A stretch of 64,000 nt of DNA from Palsa-360 sp963719875 (GTDB taxonomy: Bacteria; Acidobacteriota; Terriglobia; Acidiferrales; UBA7541): the NCBI GenBank assembly GCA_963719875.1, contig CAVRDJ010000003.1, forward strand, positions 1 to 64,000. Reading direction: 5' to 3'. The notes under the pieces were generated by a model. That model made no database searches. It was not told the origin of the DNA and saw nothing but the letters and a program-made list of their open reading frames with translations. Shown piece after piece: positions 52,181-59,932 of the stretch. Numbering within the stretch: position 1 is the stretch's first letter; every line of letters starts with the position of its first letter. Position numbers and translations under genes: made by a program.

Positions 52181-53044
52181 TTACCGTTCGCCCCACTTCA
52201 GTTTGTTGCGCAGGATCTGGTAATAGGTTTTTCTTGCGGGGCGTACCAGGAGCAATTTTTCCGGCGCCTTGCGCACACGGATGTGATCTCCCCGCACCAG
52301 TTCGATTCCGACTTGCCCATCGAGCGTCAGGAAGACGGCATCGTCCTCGGCCTTGAAATCCACATCGATCGTGGCGGAATCGGGAATCACCAGCGGCCGA
52401 TTCGTAAGCGTATGCGGGCAGATGGGGGTTACGACGAACGACTCGACGGCCGGATACACGATTGGTCCGCCAGCCGCCAGGGAATAGCCGGTGGAACCGG
52501 TCGGCGTGGAGAGAATCAGGCCGTCGGCTTTGTACGTGGTCACATATTCGCCATCGACGTGAAGCTCCAAATCCATGATGCGAGCGAGCGCCGCTTTGTT
52601 AAGCACCGCATCGTTGAGCGCGTTCTGCTTTCGGATGACGGCGCCGGCGCGGACAATTTCGGCGTCCAGCATCACTCGTTCGCTCACGCGATGTTTTCCG
52701 GAGAAAATCTCCTCGAGAATGGAATAAATTTCGTCTTGAGAAACCGTAGTCAGGAAGCCCAATCCGCCCAGGTTGACGGCGAGAATCGGAACTTTGCGCT
52801 GCGCCGCGAGACGTGCCGCGGAGAGCAACGTTCCGTCGCCACCCAGCACAATCAGCAAGTCCGTGCAGCCGGGGAGTTCCTCGCGCTTCCGCGCCCGGAC
52901 GGCAACCGCTCCGAGACAATCGCTGGTCTCGGAATCGCAAGCCACCTCCGCGCCGTGGGCCTGAAGCCATTTGACGAGCGGAGGAACGACACGCGCGATG
53001 TCTTCGCGCCGTGGGCGGGAAATAATTCCGACGGTCTTAATCAT
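52181..53044 (-). CDS. nadK: NAD kinase
   Basis: The 287-aa protein has the kinase signature LLIVLGGDGTLLSAARLA. The conserved NLGGLGFLT block, the LNDAVLNKAALARI segment (usual NE replaced by ND) and ILSTPTGSTGYSLAAGGPIV follow. It makes NADP from NAD and ATP in the cytoplasm. Length and order agree with bacterial NadK. The downstream region is repeat DNA. It is transcribed with tlyA from the same strand, with about 75 bases between the two genes. Confidence 0.96.
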   Translation of the reverse strand: MIKTVGIISRPRREDIARVVPPLVKWLQAHGAEVACDSETSDCLGAVAVRARKREELPGCTDLLIVLGGDGTLLSAARLAAQRKVPILAVNLGGLGFLTTVSQDEIYSILEEIFSGKHRVSERVMLDAEIVRAGAVIRKQNALNDAVLNKAALARIMDLELHVDGEYVTTYKADGLILSTPTGSTGYSLAAGGPIVYPAVESFVVTPICPHTLTNRPLVIPDSATIDVDFKAEDDAVFLTLDGQVGIELVRGDHIRVRKAPEKLLLVRPARKTYYQILRNKLKWGER

Positions 53045-53118
53045 TTTGGCTTTTGCCGAAGCGCTTCCAAAGCGAACTCTACTTTAGCATCGGTCGCGCA
53101 GTTCCATTTCCATGATTT

Positions 53119-53895
53119 TTAATCAGCTTTACCAGAGTTCCGAGGAGCAATCCTTCTCGCATGCAGGAAGAACTCCTGATTTCCTTCCGCGCCCGTCAAA
53201 CGGCTCGGTCGTACACCTTCCACGTGCAGCCCGGCGGCTTCCGCCGCTGCGCGCACGCGCTCGATCGCGCGTTCGTGCAACGATGCGTCGCGCACAATGC
53301 CGCCACGGCCAACGTCCCCGCGGTCGAGCTCAAACTGCGGCTTGACCAGGATCAGGTACTCTGCATTCGGACCGGCGGCCCCGGCCACAGCTGGAAGCAC
53401 TTTGGCGACGGAAATGAAAGAGACATCGATGGTTACGAGATCGGTGGGCTCCAGAATTTGTTCCGGCCGAAGATTGCGCGCATTCGCCTTGATTTGCGCG
53501 ACTCGAGCGTCTTGCCGCAGGCGCCATGCCATCTGCTGCGGCGTCACGTCGACAGCGTAAATGCGGCGCGCGCCAAGCTGCAGCAGGCAATCGGTGAAGC
53601 CACCCGTGGAGGCGCCAATATCAAGGCAGATTTTCCCGCTCACATCGATTCCGAAATCGTTAAGCGCACCTTCCAGTTTGATACCTCCGCGGCTGGCATA
53701 TTTCGTCGAAGTTCCGCTGACTTCAATACCGGCGTCCTCGATGATCTGCGCGCCGGCTTTTTCGCTCCGCTCCCCGTTTACGCGGACTTCTCCGGCAAGG
53801 ATCATGGCCTGCGCCTTTTCGCGAGACTCGGCGAGGCCTCGTTCGACGAGCAGCAGGTCGAGCCTCTTTTTCACGGATTTGGGTTTGGTTGACAA
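53119..53895 (-). CDS. tlyA: TlyA-family rRNA (cytidine-2'-O)-methyltransferase
   Basis: The 258-aa protein has an S4 RNA-binding domain at the start (KRLDLLLVERGLAESREKAQ, then AMILAGEVRVNG) and a FtsJ-like methyltransferase domain (YASRGGIKLEGALNDFGID, CLDIGASTGGFTDCLLQLGA, TDLVTIDVSFISVAKVLP, LVKPQFELDRGDVGRGGIV). TlyA methylates the ribose of cytidines in 16S and 23S rRNA; some members were first called hemolysins. The start is TTG 53895 or GTG 53874, where many family members begin. It lies upstream of nadK. Confidence 0.94.
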   Translation of the reverse strand: MSTKPKSVKKRLDLLLVERGLAESREKAQAMILAGEVRVNGERSEKAGAQIIEDAGIEVSGTSTKYASRGGIKLEGALNDFGIDVSGKICLDIGASTGGFTDCLLQLGARRIYAVDVTPQQMAWRLRQDARVAQIKANARNLRPEQILEPTDLVTIDVSFISVAKVLPAVAGAAGPNAEYLILVKPQFELDRGDVGRGGIVRDASLHERAIERVRAAAEAAGLHVEGVRPSRLTGAEGNQEFFLHARRIAPRNSGKAD

Positions 53896-53935
53896 GCTGT
53901 TTCGAGCGGAGTATGGGCGACCATCACTGTATTGC

Positions 53936-54017
53936 TGTAGCTCGTCCCGATTGAATCGGGACGAGGGTTTTCTCCCGGATCAGCAGAAAACCCCCGCGTC
54001 TGAAGACGCGGGCTACA
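53936..54017. repeat. paired hairpins TGTAGCTCGTCCCGATT.../...GACGCGGGCTACA
   Basis: CTCGTCCCGATTGAATCGGGACGAG forms one hairpin and CCCGCGTCTGAAGACGCGGG another. TGTAGC and GCTACA at the outer ends and GTTTTCT/AGAAAAC inside also pair. It lies between the ispA and tlyA genes on the minus strand. Confidence 0.8.
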
Positions 54018-54035
54018 ACGAACCTATCCCCACAA

Positions 54036-54917
54036 TCACGCGCGCCGGTGAACGATCAATTCGGCCAACTCTCGCAGTCGCGCGGCCCGCGGGCCGTACA
54101 GCTCGATCTCCGCCATCGCGCTGGCCTCCAGCTCTTTCGCAAATTGGCGCGACTTTTCCAGCCCGTACAGCGACGGATAGGTTGCCTTTTGTTGGGCCGC
54201 GTCTTTGCCCGCCGTCTTTCCCAGGGCTGCCGAGGACTCTTCCACGTCAAGGATGTCGTCGACCACCTGAAAAGCCCAGCCGATCGCTTCACCAAAGCGT
54301 TTCAGGCGCGCCACGTCGTCGTCGTCCGCGCCGCCGCCAAGCGCCCCGGAAACGACAGACGCGCGAATCAAGGCCGCCGTTTTCGAGCGGTGAATATACT
54401 CGAGGTCCGCCGCCTGGATGGCGCGGCCTTCGGCTTCCAGGTCCGCGACCTGGCCGCCAACCATGCCATTCACTGTCCCCGCCGAGGCGGCCACGTGCGA
54501 AAGAATGGCCACGCGGCGCGCCGGATCGATAGCCGCATTGGCAAGCGTTTCGAACGCCAGGGTCAGCAGCGCATCGCCCGCGAGAATGGCGGTCGCTTCC
54601 CCGAATTTCTTGTGGCAAGTGGGTTTTCCTCGCCGCAAGTCGTCGTTGTCGAGCGCCGGCAGATCATCATGGATGAGCGAATAGGTGTGAATGAATTCGA
54701 GCGCGCAGGCGACCGGCAGGACGGGAGTCACATCGGCGGCAAAAATTCGCGCCGATTCGAGGCACAGGATCGGCCGCACACGTTTGCCTCCGGCCTGCAC
54801 GCTGTAGCGCATGGCGCGGTGGATCGAGGGAGGCTGCGCATTTTCACCGGGCATCAGCCGGTCGAGGGCGGCGTCTACCGCGGCCCGGTCTTCTTCGAAA
54901 AATGCGGGAAGGTTCAT
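54036..54917 (-). CDS. ispA: short-chain polyprenyl (farnesyl/geranylgeranyl) diphosphate synthase
   Basis: The 293-aa protein has both aspartate-rich motifs of trans-prenyl synthases: HDDLPALDNDDLRRGKPTCH (first) and FQVVDDILDVEESS (second). RYSVQAGGKRVRPILCLES near the start is also typical. The residues before the first motif and the length suggest a short-chain product (C15 or C20), but the exact product cannot be told. ATG 54917 was chosen; a TTG directly before it is in frame. It shares an operon with xseB, whose stop lies 38 bases before this start, an order common in bacteria. Confidence 0.93.
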   Translation of the reverse strand: MNLPAFFEEDRAAVDAALDRLMPGENAQPPSIHRAMRYSVQAGGKRVRPILCLESARIFAADVTPVLPVACALEFIHTYSLIHDDLPALDNDDLRRGKPTCHKKFGEATAILAGDALLTLAFETLANAAIDPARRVAILSHVAASAGTVNGMVGGQVADLEAEGRAIQAADLEYIHRSKTAALIRASVVSGALGGGADDDDVARLKRFGEAIGWAFQVVDDILDVEESSAALGKTAGKDAAQQKATYPSLYGLEKSRQFAKELEASAMAEIELYGPRAARLRELAELIVHRRA

Positions 54918-54955
54918 CAAGTGGAGGGCGGCTAGTGCGCGCGCGGTGCCGCCGT

Positions 54956-55237
54956 TCAGGAGTCTTCCTCAGTTTCGGGATCGAAGGCCTCCGCCGCCAT
55001 CTCGCCACCGGCTTTCTTGAGCAGAATTTCCACTTTGCCTTCGGCCTGCTCCAGATATTTCTGGCAGTCGCGCGAGAGTTGCACGCCTTCCTCAAATAGC
55101 TTCATGGCTTCGTCGAGCGACAGATTCGCGCTTTCCAGTTTTCCGACGATCTCTTCGAGGCGCGCGAGCGAATATTCAAAATCGGGCTTCTTCGCTGCTT
55201 CGGGCTTTTTTGGCGATGCAGGATTCACGGTAGTCAT
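54956..55237 (-). CDS. xseB: exodeoxyribonuclease VII small subunit
   Basis: The 93-aa protein has the XseB helix pair FEYSLARLEEIVGKLESANL and SLDEAMKLFEEGVQLSRDCQ, followed by KYLEQAEGKVEILLK. It binds the large subunit XseA, which cuts single-stranded DNA. XseA is not in the window. The first 18 residues are a proline- and lysine-rich tail longer than usual. It is the first gene of a minus-strand pair with the prenyl synthase. Confidence 0.95.
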   Translation of the reverse strand: MTTVNPASPKKPEAAKKPDFEYSLARLEEIVGKLESANLSLDEAMKLFEEGVQLSRDCQKYLEQAEGKVEILLKKAGGEMAAEAFDPETEEDS

Positions 55238-55481
55238 GATTCACATTCGCTGGCATTGCGCGCAAAAGTAAGTCGATCGCCCCCATTTCGCTTCGGGGAA
55301 TCAGGCGGCGGATGGAGGCAACATTCTAATGCACGCGCGAGAACCGAAACAACCGCTTTATGAAGCGCCTAGGTTTCCGCAGCCGGTTGGCGAGCCACTC
55401 TTGAGTATCACGAGGTGTGCAGTGTCCCTTGGGGCAAGGTGCTGAGGCTGCTAGAATGAGCCGGCGGAGGACCTTGTTGAT

Positions 55482-56888
55482 TTGATCGGGCTGCGACTTC
55501 TCGGACTGTTCGCTCTCGTGGCCGTGAATGGATTTTTCGCGGCGGTCGAGTTTTCGTTGGTTGCCGTGCGGCATTCGCGCGTGCGCCAACTTGTGGATGA
55601 AGGGCGATTTCGGGCCAAGATCGTTTTGGAATTGATCGGCAAGTTGGACCGCGTGGTCTCCGGCGTACAGGTGGGGATCACGCTCACCAGCCTGGGACTT
55701 GGAGCGCTCGGCGAATCGACGCTTGCATCGGCCTTGAGCCCGCTGGTCGCAAACATTCCTGGAAGGCACACGATAGCGCTGGTTCATGCGGTATCGCTTC
55801 TCGTGGCGTTTCTTTTTCTGACGACATTGCATGTCGTGCTGGGCGAGCTCGTTCCAAAAAGCATGAGCCTGCAGCGCGCGGAGCGCGTCGCGCTTTTGGT
55901 TGCGCCTCCCTTTCAGTGGTATCTCGGAGTGTTCCGTCCGGCGATTAATCTCCTGGATGGCGCCAGCCGGTGGATCCTTAGCGGGCTGGGATTCTCCGGG
56001 CGATCGAGCCACACGCAGGTTCACTCCGCGGAAGAATTGCAGATTCAGATTCAGCAAGCGCGCGAACGCGGCCTCGTCGGAATGGAGGAAGAGAGATTCA
56101 TCCTTGGCGCCATCGAACTCGATCGAATGCAGGTGCGGGAGTTGATGGTGCCGCGGCCCGACGTACACTTCGTGGCGGCCGATGCTACGCTGGATGACGT
56201 GATGCGCGTTTTCGTCACGACGCAGAGGTCGCGGCTGCCCGTGTTCGAGGGCACGGGCGAACAAGTGCTTGGGTACATTCACATCAAGGATATTGTATGG
56301 GTGTTGCTCGACCGGGAACGGCGCGCGGCGGAAGGCTGGACTGCAGCCGAGTTCAATGTTCGGAGCCTGCTTCATGAAATGGCCATCGTGCCCGAGAGCA
56401 AGCCCGTGAGCGAAACGCTTCTGGAATTGCGCACGAGTCATGGCTGGATGGCCATGGTCGTCGATGAATTCGGAACCATACTGGGATTGCTTACGCTCGA
56501 AGATATTTTGGAACAGCTGGTCGGCGAAATTCACGACGAATTTGACGTCGTCGAAAAACCTGTTGTCGTAGGTCAAGGGGCGGACGCGGCGATGATTTTC
56601 GACGCTTCGCTCGGCTTGCGCGATCTTGAATCGCAGTACAACATCGTCCTTCCGGAAGATCGCTCCTACGCCACCGTGGGAGGCTTCGTGCTCGCACGTC
56701 TCGGTTTCATTCCACGCGGCGGGGAGAGTTTTGATTTCGATGGATACCGATTCACGGTCGTGGAAATGGATCGGCGCAGAGTGGCGCGCGTCAAGATCCA
56801 GCGATTGAAGACGCCGGCGGAAAGAGGGAGTTCCGCGCCGGCGGCCGACACGAAGCCTGCCGTCGAGAAGGTGCTCAAACCCAAATGA
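55482..56888 (+). CDS. CNNM/CorC-family membrane protein (HlyC/CorC, with CBS pair)
   Basis: The 468-aa protein has the DUF21 membrane domain in residues 1-180 (VAVNGFFAAVEFSLVAVRHS, LHVVLGELVPKSMSLQ). Two CBS domains follow (MVPRPDVHFVAADATLDDVM to GYIHIKDIVWVLL, then AIVPESKPVSETLLELR to LGLLTLEDILEQLVGEI) and a C-terminal CorC/HlyC domain (DRSYATVGGFVLARLGFIP). Members export magnesium or cobalt or tune ion balance. The start is TTG 55482. Its stop overlaps the next permease start by 4 bases. Confidence 0.9.
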   Translation: MIGLRLLGLFALVAVNGFFAAVEFSLVAVRHSRVRQLVDEGRFRAKIVLELIGKLDRVVSGVQVGITLTSLGLGALGESTLASALSPLVANIPGRHTIALVHAVSLLVAFLFLTTLHVVLGELVPKSMSLQRAERVALLVAPPFQWYLGVFRPAINLLDGASRWILSGLGFSGRSSHTQVHSAEELQIQIQQARERGLVGMEEERFILGAIELDRMQVRELMVPRPDVHFVAADATLDDVMRVFVTTQRSRLPVFEGTGEQVLGYIHIKDIVWVLLDRERRAAEGWTAAEFNVRSLLHEMAIVPESKPVSETLLELRTSHGWMAMVVDEFGTILGLLTLEDILEQLVGEIHDEFDVVEKPVVVGQGADAAMIFDASLGLRDLESQYNIVLPEDRSYATVGGFVLARLGFIPRGGESFDFDGYRFTVVEMDRRRVARVKIQRLKTPAERGSSAPAADTKPAVEKVLKPK

Positions 56889-57805
56889 TCCGGCATTTCC
56901 TTCAACGTCTTCTGTACACGTTGCCTGCCCTTTGGCTGATCCTCACGATGGTTTTTTTGATGATCCACATCGTGCCGGGCGATCCCGTGCTGCAAATGCT
57001 GGGCCAGGATGCGCGCGTCGAGGACCTGGCGCAACTCCGCTATTCCTTGGGGCTCGATCAGCCGCTGGGCGTGCAATATGTGAAATATCTTGAGGGGCTC
57101 GCCCGTGGCGATTGGGGGCGCTCGCTGCGCTATGCGGCTCCCGTGCGCCTGATTGTGCTGCAGCGCTTTCCCGCGACGCTCGAATTGTCGCTTGCTGCTC
57201 TGGCCGTGTGCATCGCCATCGCCATTCCCGCGGGGGTGTTCTCCGCGCAGCGCCGGGGAAGCCGGGAGGACCGCGCGACTTCGTTCTTCACTCTGCTGGG
57301 CCTATCCGTCCCCAACTTCGCGCTGGGCCCGATTTTGATCCTGGTTTTTTCGATCGAAATCGGATGGCTGCCGGTGTCGGGCCGCGGGGGCATCAGCCAC
57401 TTGATTTTGCCTGCCGCAACTCTGGGCGCCGCGCTTGCGGCCATACTCACTCGCATGGTCCGCGGATCGATGGTCGAAGAGCTTTCGAGCGACTACGTGC
57501 GCACGGCTCGGGCGAAGGGAATCACAGAAACTTCGGTGCTGTTCCGGCACGCGTTTCCGAACGCGCTGATTCCGGTGATCACCATTGTGGGATTGCAGTT
57601 TGGTTCGCTGCTCGCGGGGACGATCGTTACGGAAACAATTTTCTCGTGGCCGGGAATCGGCCGCCTCGCGGTGCAAGCGATTTCGGCGCGCGATTATCCG
57701 CTCTTGCAGGGCTGCATTCTGATCATTGCTGTATCGTACGTCGCCGTAAATCTGCTGACGGATTTGGTCTACGCCCTGGTCGATCCCAGGGTCCGCCTGC
57801 AATGA
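56885..57805 (+). CDS. ABC transporter permease, DppB/OppB family
   Basis: The 306-aa protein has six predicted membrane segments and the family start MIRHFLQRLLYTLPALWLIL with MIHIVPGDPVLQML. The inner-membrane permease loop with the EAA-like motif is DYVRTARAKGITETSVLFRH followed by AFPNALIPVI. It should import peptides or related solutes with a DppC-type partner, which is downstream. No binding protein or ATPase gene is in the window. ATG 56885 overlaps the CNNM gene stop. Confidence 0.93.
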   Translation: MIRHFLQRLLYTLPALWLILTMVFLMIHIVPGDPVLQMLGQDARVEDLAQLRYSLGLDQPLGVQYVKYLEGLARGDWGRSLRYAAPVRLIVLQRFPATLELSLAALAVCIAIAIPAGVFSAQRRGSREDRATSFFTLLGLSVPNFALGPILILVFSIEIGWLPVSGRGGISHLILPAATLGAALAAILTRMVRGSMVEELSSDYVRTARAKGITETSVLFRHAFPNALIPVITIVGLQFGSLLAGTIVTETIFSWPGIGRLAVQAISARDYPLLQGCILIIAVSYVAVNLLTDLVYALVDPRVRLQ

Positions 57806-57816
57806 GTCACGACGAA

Positions 57817-57850
57817 TTTGTAGCTCGCCTCTTCAGAGGCGAGGTCTTTT
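57817..57850. repeat. single hairpin TAGCTCGCCTCTTCAGAGGCGAGGT
   Basis: CTCGCCTCTTCAGAGGCGAG is a 20-base perfect palindrome-like hairpin, flanked by AATTTG and TCTTTTTG. It is in the 118-bp gap between the two permease genes, and a T run follows it. It may attenuate read-through into the second gene. It matches the half-unit seen at 47777. Confidence 0.7.
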
Positions 57851-57923
57851 TGTCCATCGGAGCAAAAACGAACCGGATGGACGCCCAACGAACGGAAACT
57901 TTGCGCGACTCGGGAACAATTTC

Positions 57924-58793
57924 ATGAAGCAGTCATCTCCAATTCGACAATTCCTTCGCACCAGCGGACTGGGCCGCTGGGGCCTCGCCGTCACGGTCCT
58001 GCTGATCCTGCTCGCGGGCCTCGCGCCATGGATTGCTCCTGCAAATCCGTCGGAGCAAAATTTGCCGGATCGATTGGTTTCGCCGAGCGCGCATCACTGG
58101 ATGGGGACCGACGAGTTGGGCCGCGACGTGTTGTCAAGGACACTCTACGGTGCGCGCGTTTCCCTGCTGGTCGGCGTTTCGGTCGTGCTCGGCGCTGGAA
58201 TCGTGGGCCTGGCGCTCGGCTCCCTCTCGGGATATTTCGGCGGCGCGTTCGACCGCTTCATCAACATTGTCCTGATCAATTCGTTTCTATCCTTTCCCGG
58301 GATTCTTCTGGCCATCGCGTTTGCTGCATTTTTGGGCCCGGGATTGGACAAGGTCATCCTGGCGCTGGTCATCACCGGCTGGGCGGGATACGCGCGACTG
58401 GCGCGTGCTCAGGTGATGAAAGTGCGCGAAATGGAATTCATCCTCGCCGCGAGGTCGCTGGGCGCTTCGCATGCGCGCATCTTGCTGCGGCACCTTTTGC
58501 CGAACACGCTGCAACCCGTCTTGATTCAAGCAACGATCGGAATGGCGGGAGCGATTTTGGCGGAGTCGACGCTGAGCTTTTTGGGCCTGGGCGTCGTCGC
58601 GCCCACACCCAGTTGGGGCGCGATGCTCAACGACGCGCGCGATCATTTATTTGACGCGCCGCACTTGGTGGTTTTCCCCGCGCTCGGAATCATGGCGGCG
58701 GTTCTCGCGTTCAATCTGTTGGGAGACGCCCTGCGCGACTGGCTCGATCCGCGCACCCGCGCTTTCTTGGTGACGATGGACCTGCAGCGCTAA
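57924..58793 (+). CDS. ABC transporter permease, DppC/OppC family
   Basis: The 289-aa protein begins with a basic stretch and a first membrane segment, then APWIAPANPSEQNLPDRLVS and HWMGTDELGRDVLSRTLYG, the conserved entry region of DppC-type permeases. The EAA-like loop is REMEFILAARSLGASHARIL followed by LRHLLPN. It pairs with the DppB-type protein upstream. The ATPases and binding protein are not nearby, so the pair must use components encoded elsewhere. Confidence 0.93.
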   Translation: MKQSSPIRQFLRTSGLGRWGLAVTVLLILLAGLAPWIAPANPSEQNLPDRLVSPSAHHWMGTDELGRDVLSRTLYGARVSLLVGVSVVLGAGIVGLALGSLSGYFGGAFDRFINIVLINSFLSFPGILLAIAFAAFLGPGLDKVILALVITGWAGYARLARAQVMKVREMEFILAARSLGASHARILLRHLLPNTLQPVLIQATIGMAGAILAESTLSFLGLGVVAPTPSWGAMLNDARDHLFDAPHLVVFPALGIMAAVLAFNLLGDALRDWLDPRTRAFLVTMDLQR

Positions 58794-58803
58794 AATTTCC
58801 GAA

Positions 58804-58878
58804 GTAGGACGGGCTTCAGCCTGTCGCTTTTCGTATCCGTACGCTCAACGAAAACGGACAGGCTGAAGCCCGTCCTAC
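58804..58878. repeat. GGGCTTCAGCCTGTC-type inverted repeat, copy 5
   Basis: GTAGGACGGGCTTCAGCCTG and CAGGCTGAAGCCCGTCCTAC pair perfectly over 20 bases. It lies between two convergent genes, 10 bases after the permease stop, and its right end supplies the TAG stop codon of the minus-strand SAM-dependent gene. Confidence 0.88.
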
Positions 58879-59666
58879 GCAAGGTCGAGCGTAACTTCAG
58901 CGCCGCGGTTCGCTCCGAGGGTGCGCGCGGCGCTGCCTCGGTTCACGGCAATTTCCACGTAGCCGGCCGAGCCCAGCACGGCGATCGGCTCTCCCGGATT
59001 GCCGGAAGCGAAGGTTCGAGCAAACCTCAGCACCGGCTTGCCGTTTACGGCCATCTTGATCGGCCCGCCGTCCAGAGCGCCGATGGGCAGTTCTTCCTCT
59101 GTGAGATTGGTCATCAAGTTTCCGAATGCATCGACGCGCAAGACGACGCCTTTAACGGCCTCCCCGCTGGACTTTGCTTTCGGCATCGTGAACCGCACGA
59201 AATCGGTGACCACCTCTCCGAACGCTTCCGTCTGGAAGGCTTTGGAGAGCCATGCGGCGGTCGGCGCAAAAATGTCCCGCCCGTGAAATGTGGGGCTGAC
59301 CGGATTCAGAAAATAGTGTTCCGCGGTGATGTGCCGGACGGTGCAGGATTCACGCTCATAGATCGTCGACAGGACGCCGTTATCCGGTGCGACGAAGAAC
59401 TGCTTCTCACCGCTCACTAGAATCGGGCGGCGATCCGTACCCACGCCGGGGTCCACAATGATGACGTGAATGGTGCGCGACGGAAAATACCGGTACGCAT
59501 TCGCGAGAGAGAGCGCCCCGTCGAGAATGTCGAAGGGAGCTACGTTGTGGTTTATGTCCACAATCCGCGCGGCAGGATTGATATTTAGAATGACGCCCTT
59601 CATCGCCCCGACGAGGTGGTCGCTCGCGCCAAAATCCGTGGTGAGCGTGATGATGGGATCAGCCAA
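58875..59666 (-). CDS. SAM hydroxide adenosyltransferase (DUF62 family)
   Basis: The 263-aa protein has the DUF62 pattern: IITLTTDFGASDHLVGAMKG, VIIVDPGVGTDRRPILV, FVAPDNGVLSTIYERE and the C-terminal domain starting near FGNLMTNL. Members hydrolyse S-adenosylmethionine to adenosine and methionine. They are related to fluorinase, but this one has the hydrolase-type sites. TTG 59666 has GGAG 7 bases upstream, so it was preferred to the TTG at 59720. The stop codon comes from repeat DNA. The biological reason for the activity is unknown. Confidence 0.88.
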   Translation of the reverse strand: MADPIITLTTDFGASDHLVGAMKGVILNINPAARIVDINHNVAPFDILDGALSLANAYRYFPSRTIHVIIVDPGVGTDRRPILVSGEKQFFVAPDNGVLSTIYERESCTVRHITAEHYFLNPVSPTFHGRDIFAPTAAWLSKAFQTEAFGEVVTDFVRFTMPKAKSSGEAVKGVVLRVDAFGNLMTNLTEEELPIGALDGGPIKMAVNGKPVLRFARTFASGNPGEPIAVLGSAGYVEIAVNRGSAARTLGANRGAEVTLDLA

Positions 59667-59787
59667 AGCCGGTCTCCGTTTCAAACGTAAGTCGCGAAAG
59701 ACGGAACGCGCGCTCCGCAATTTACGCCATCTGCAAACTATCGGAGGGAGAGTCGTGTGTCAAGGCAGCGTGCCCGAGTGGCTACCA

Positions 59788-59872
59788 GTAGCGTAGGCTT
59801 CAGCCTGCGGCTTTTTGTTGCAGCAAGAGCGACCGTGCAAGGACCACCCCCGCAGGCTGAAGCCTGCGCTAC
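59788..59872. repeat. GCAGGCTTCAGCCTG-type inverted repeat, copy 6
   Basis: GTAGCGTAGGCTTCAGCCTGC pairs with GCAGGCTGAAGCCTGCGCTAC; the loop is longer than in other copies (GGCTTTTTGTTGCAGCAAGAGC-like). Unlike the other five copies it lies between divergent genes, 60 bases before the cysteine desulfurase start. Confidence 0.85.
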
Positions 59873-59932
59873 AAATCACCCGCGCCTTGACCGGTTCAGG
59901 CTCGAACGATATTCTGCTTTCAGGGCCATCCC

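Noticed and set aside
52240..53122. Plus-strand frame of 319 codons opposite NAD kinase
   Set aside because: It is the shadow of nadK, whose motifs are complete on the minus strand.
54048..54935. Plus-strand frame of 295 codons opposite the prenyl synthase
   Set aside because: It is the shadow of the synthase gene, which has both aspartate-rich motifs.
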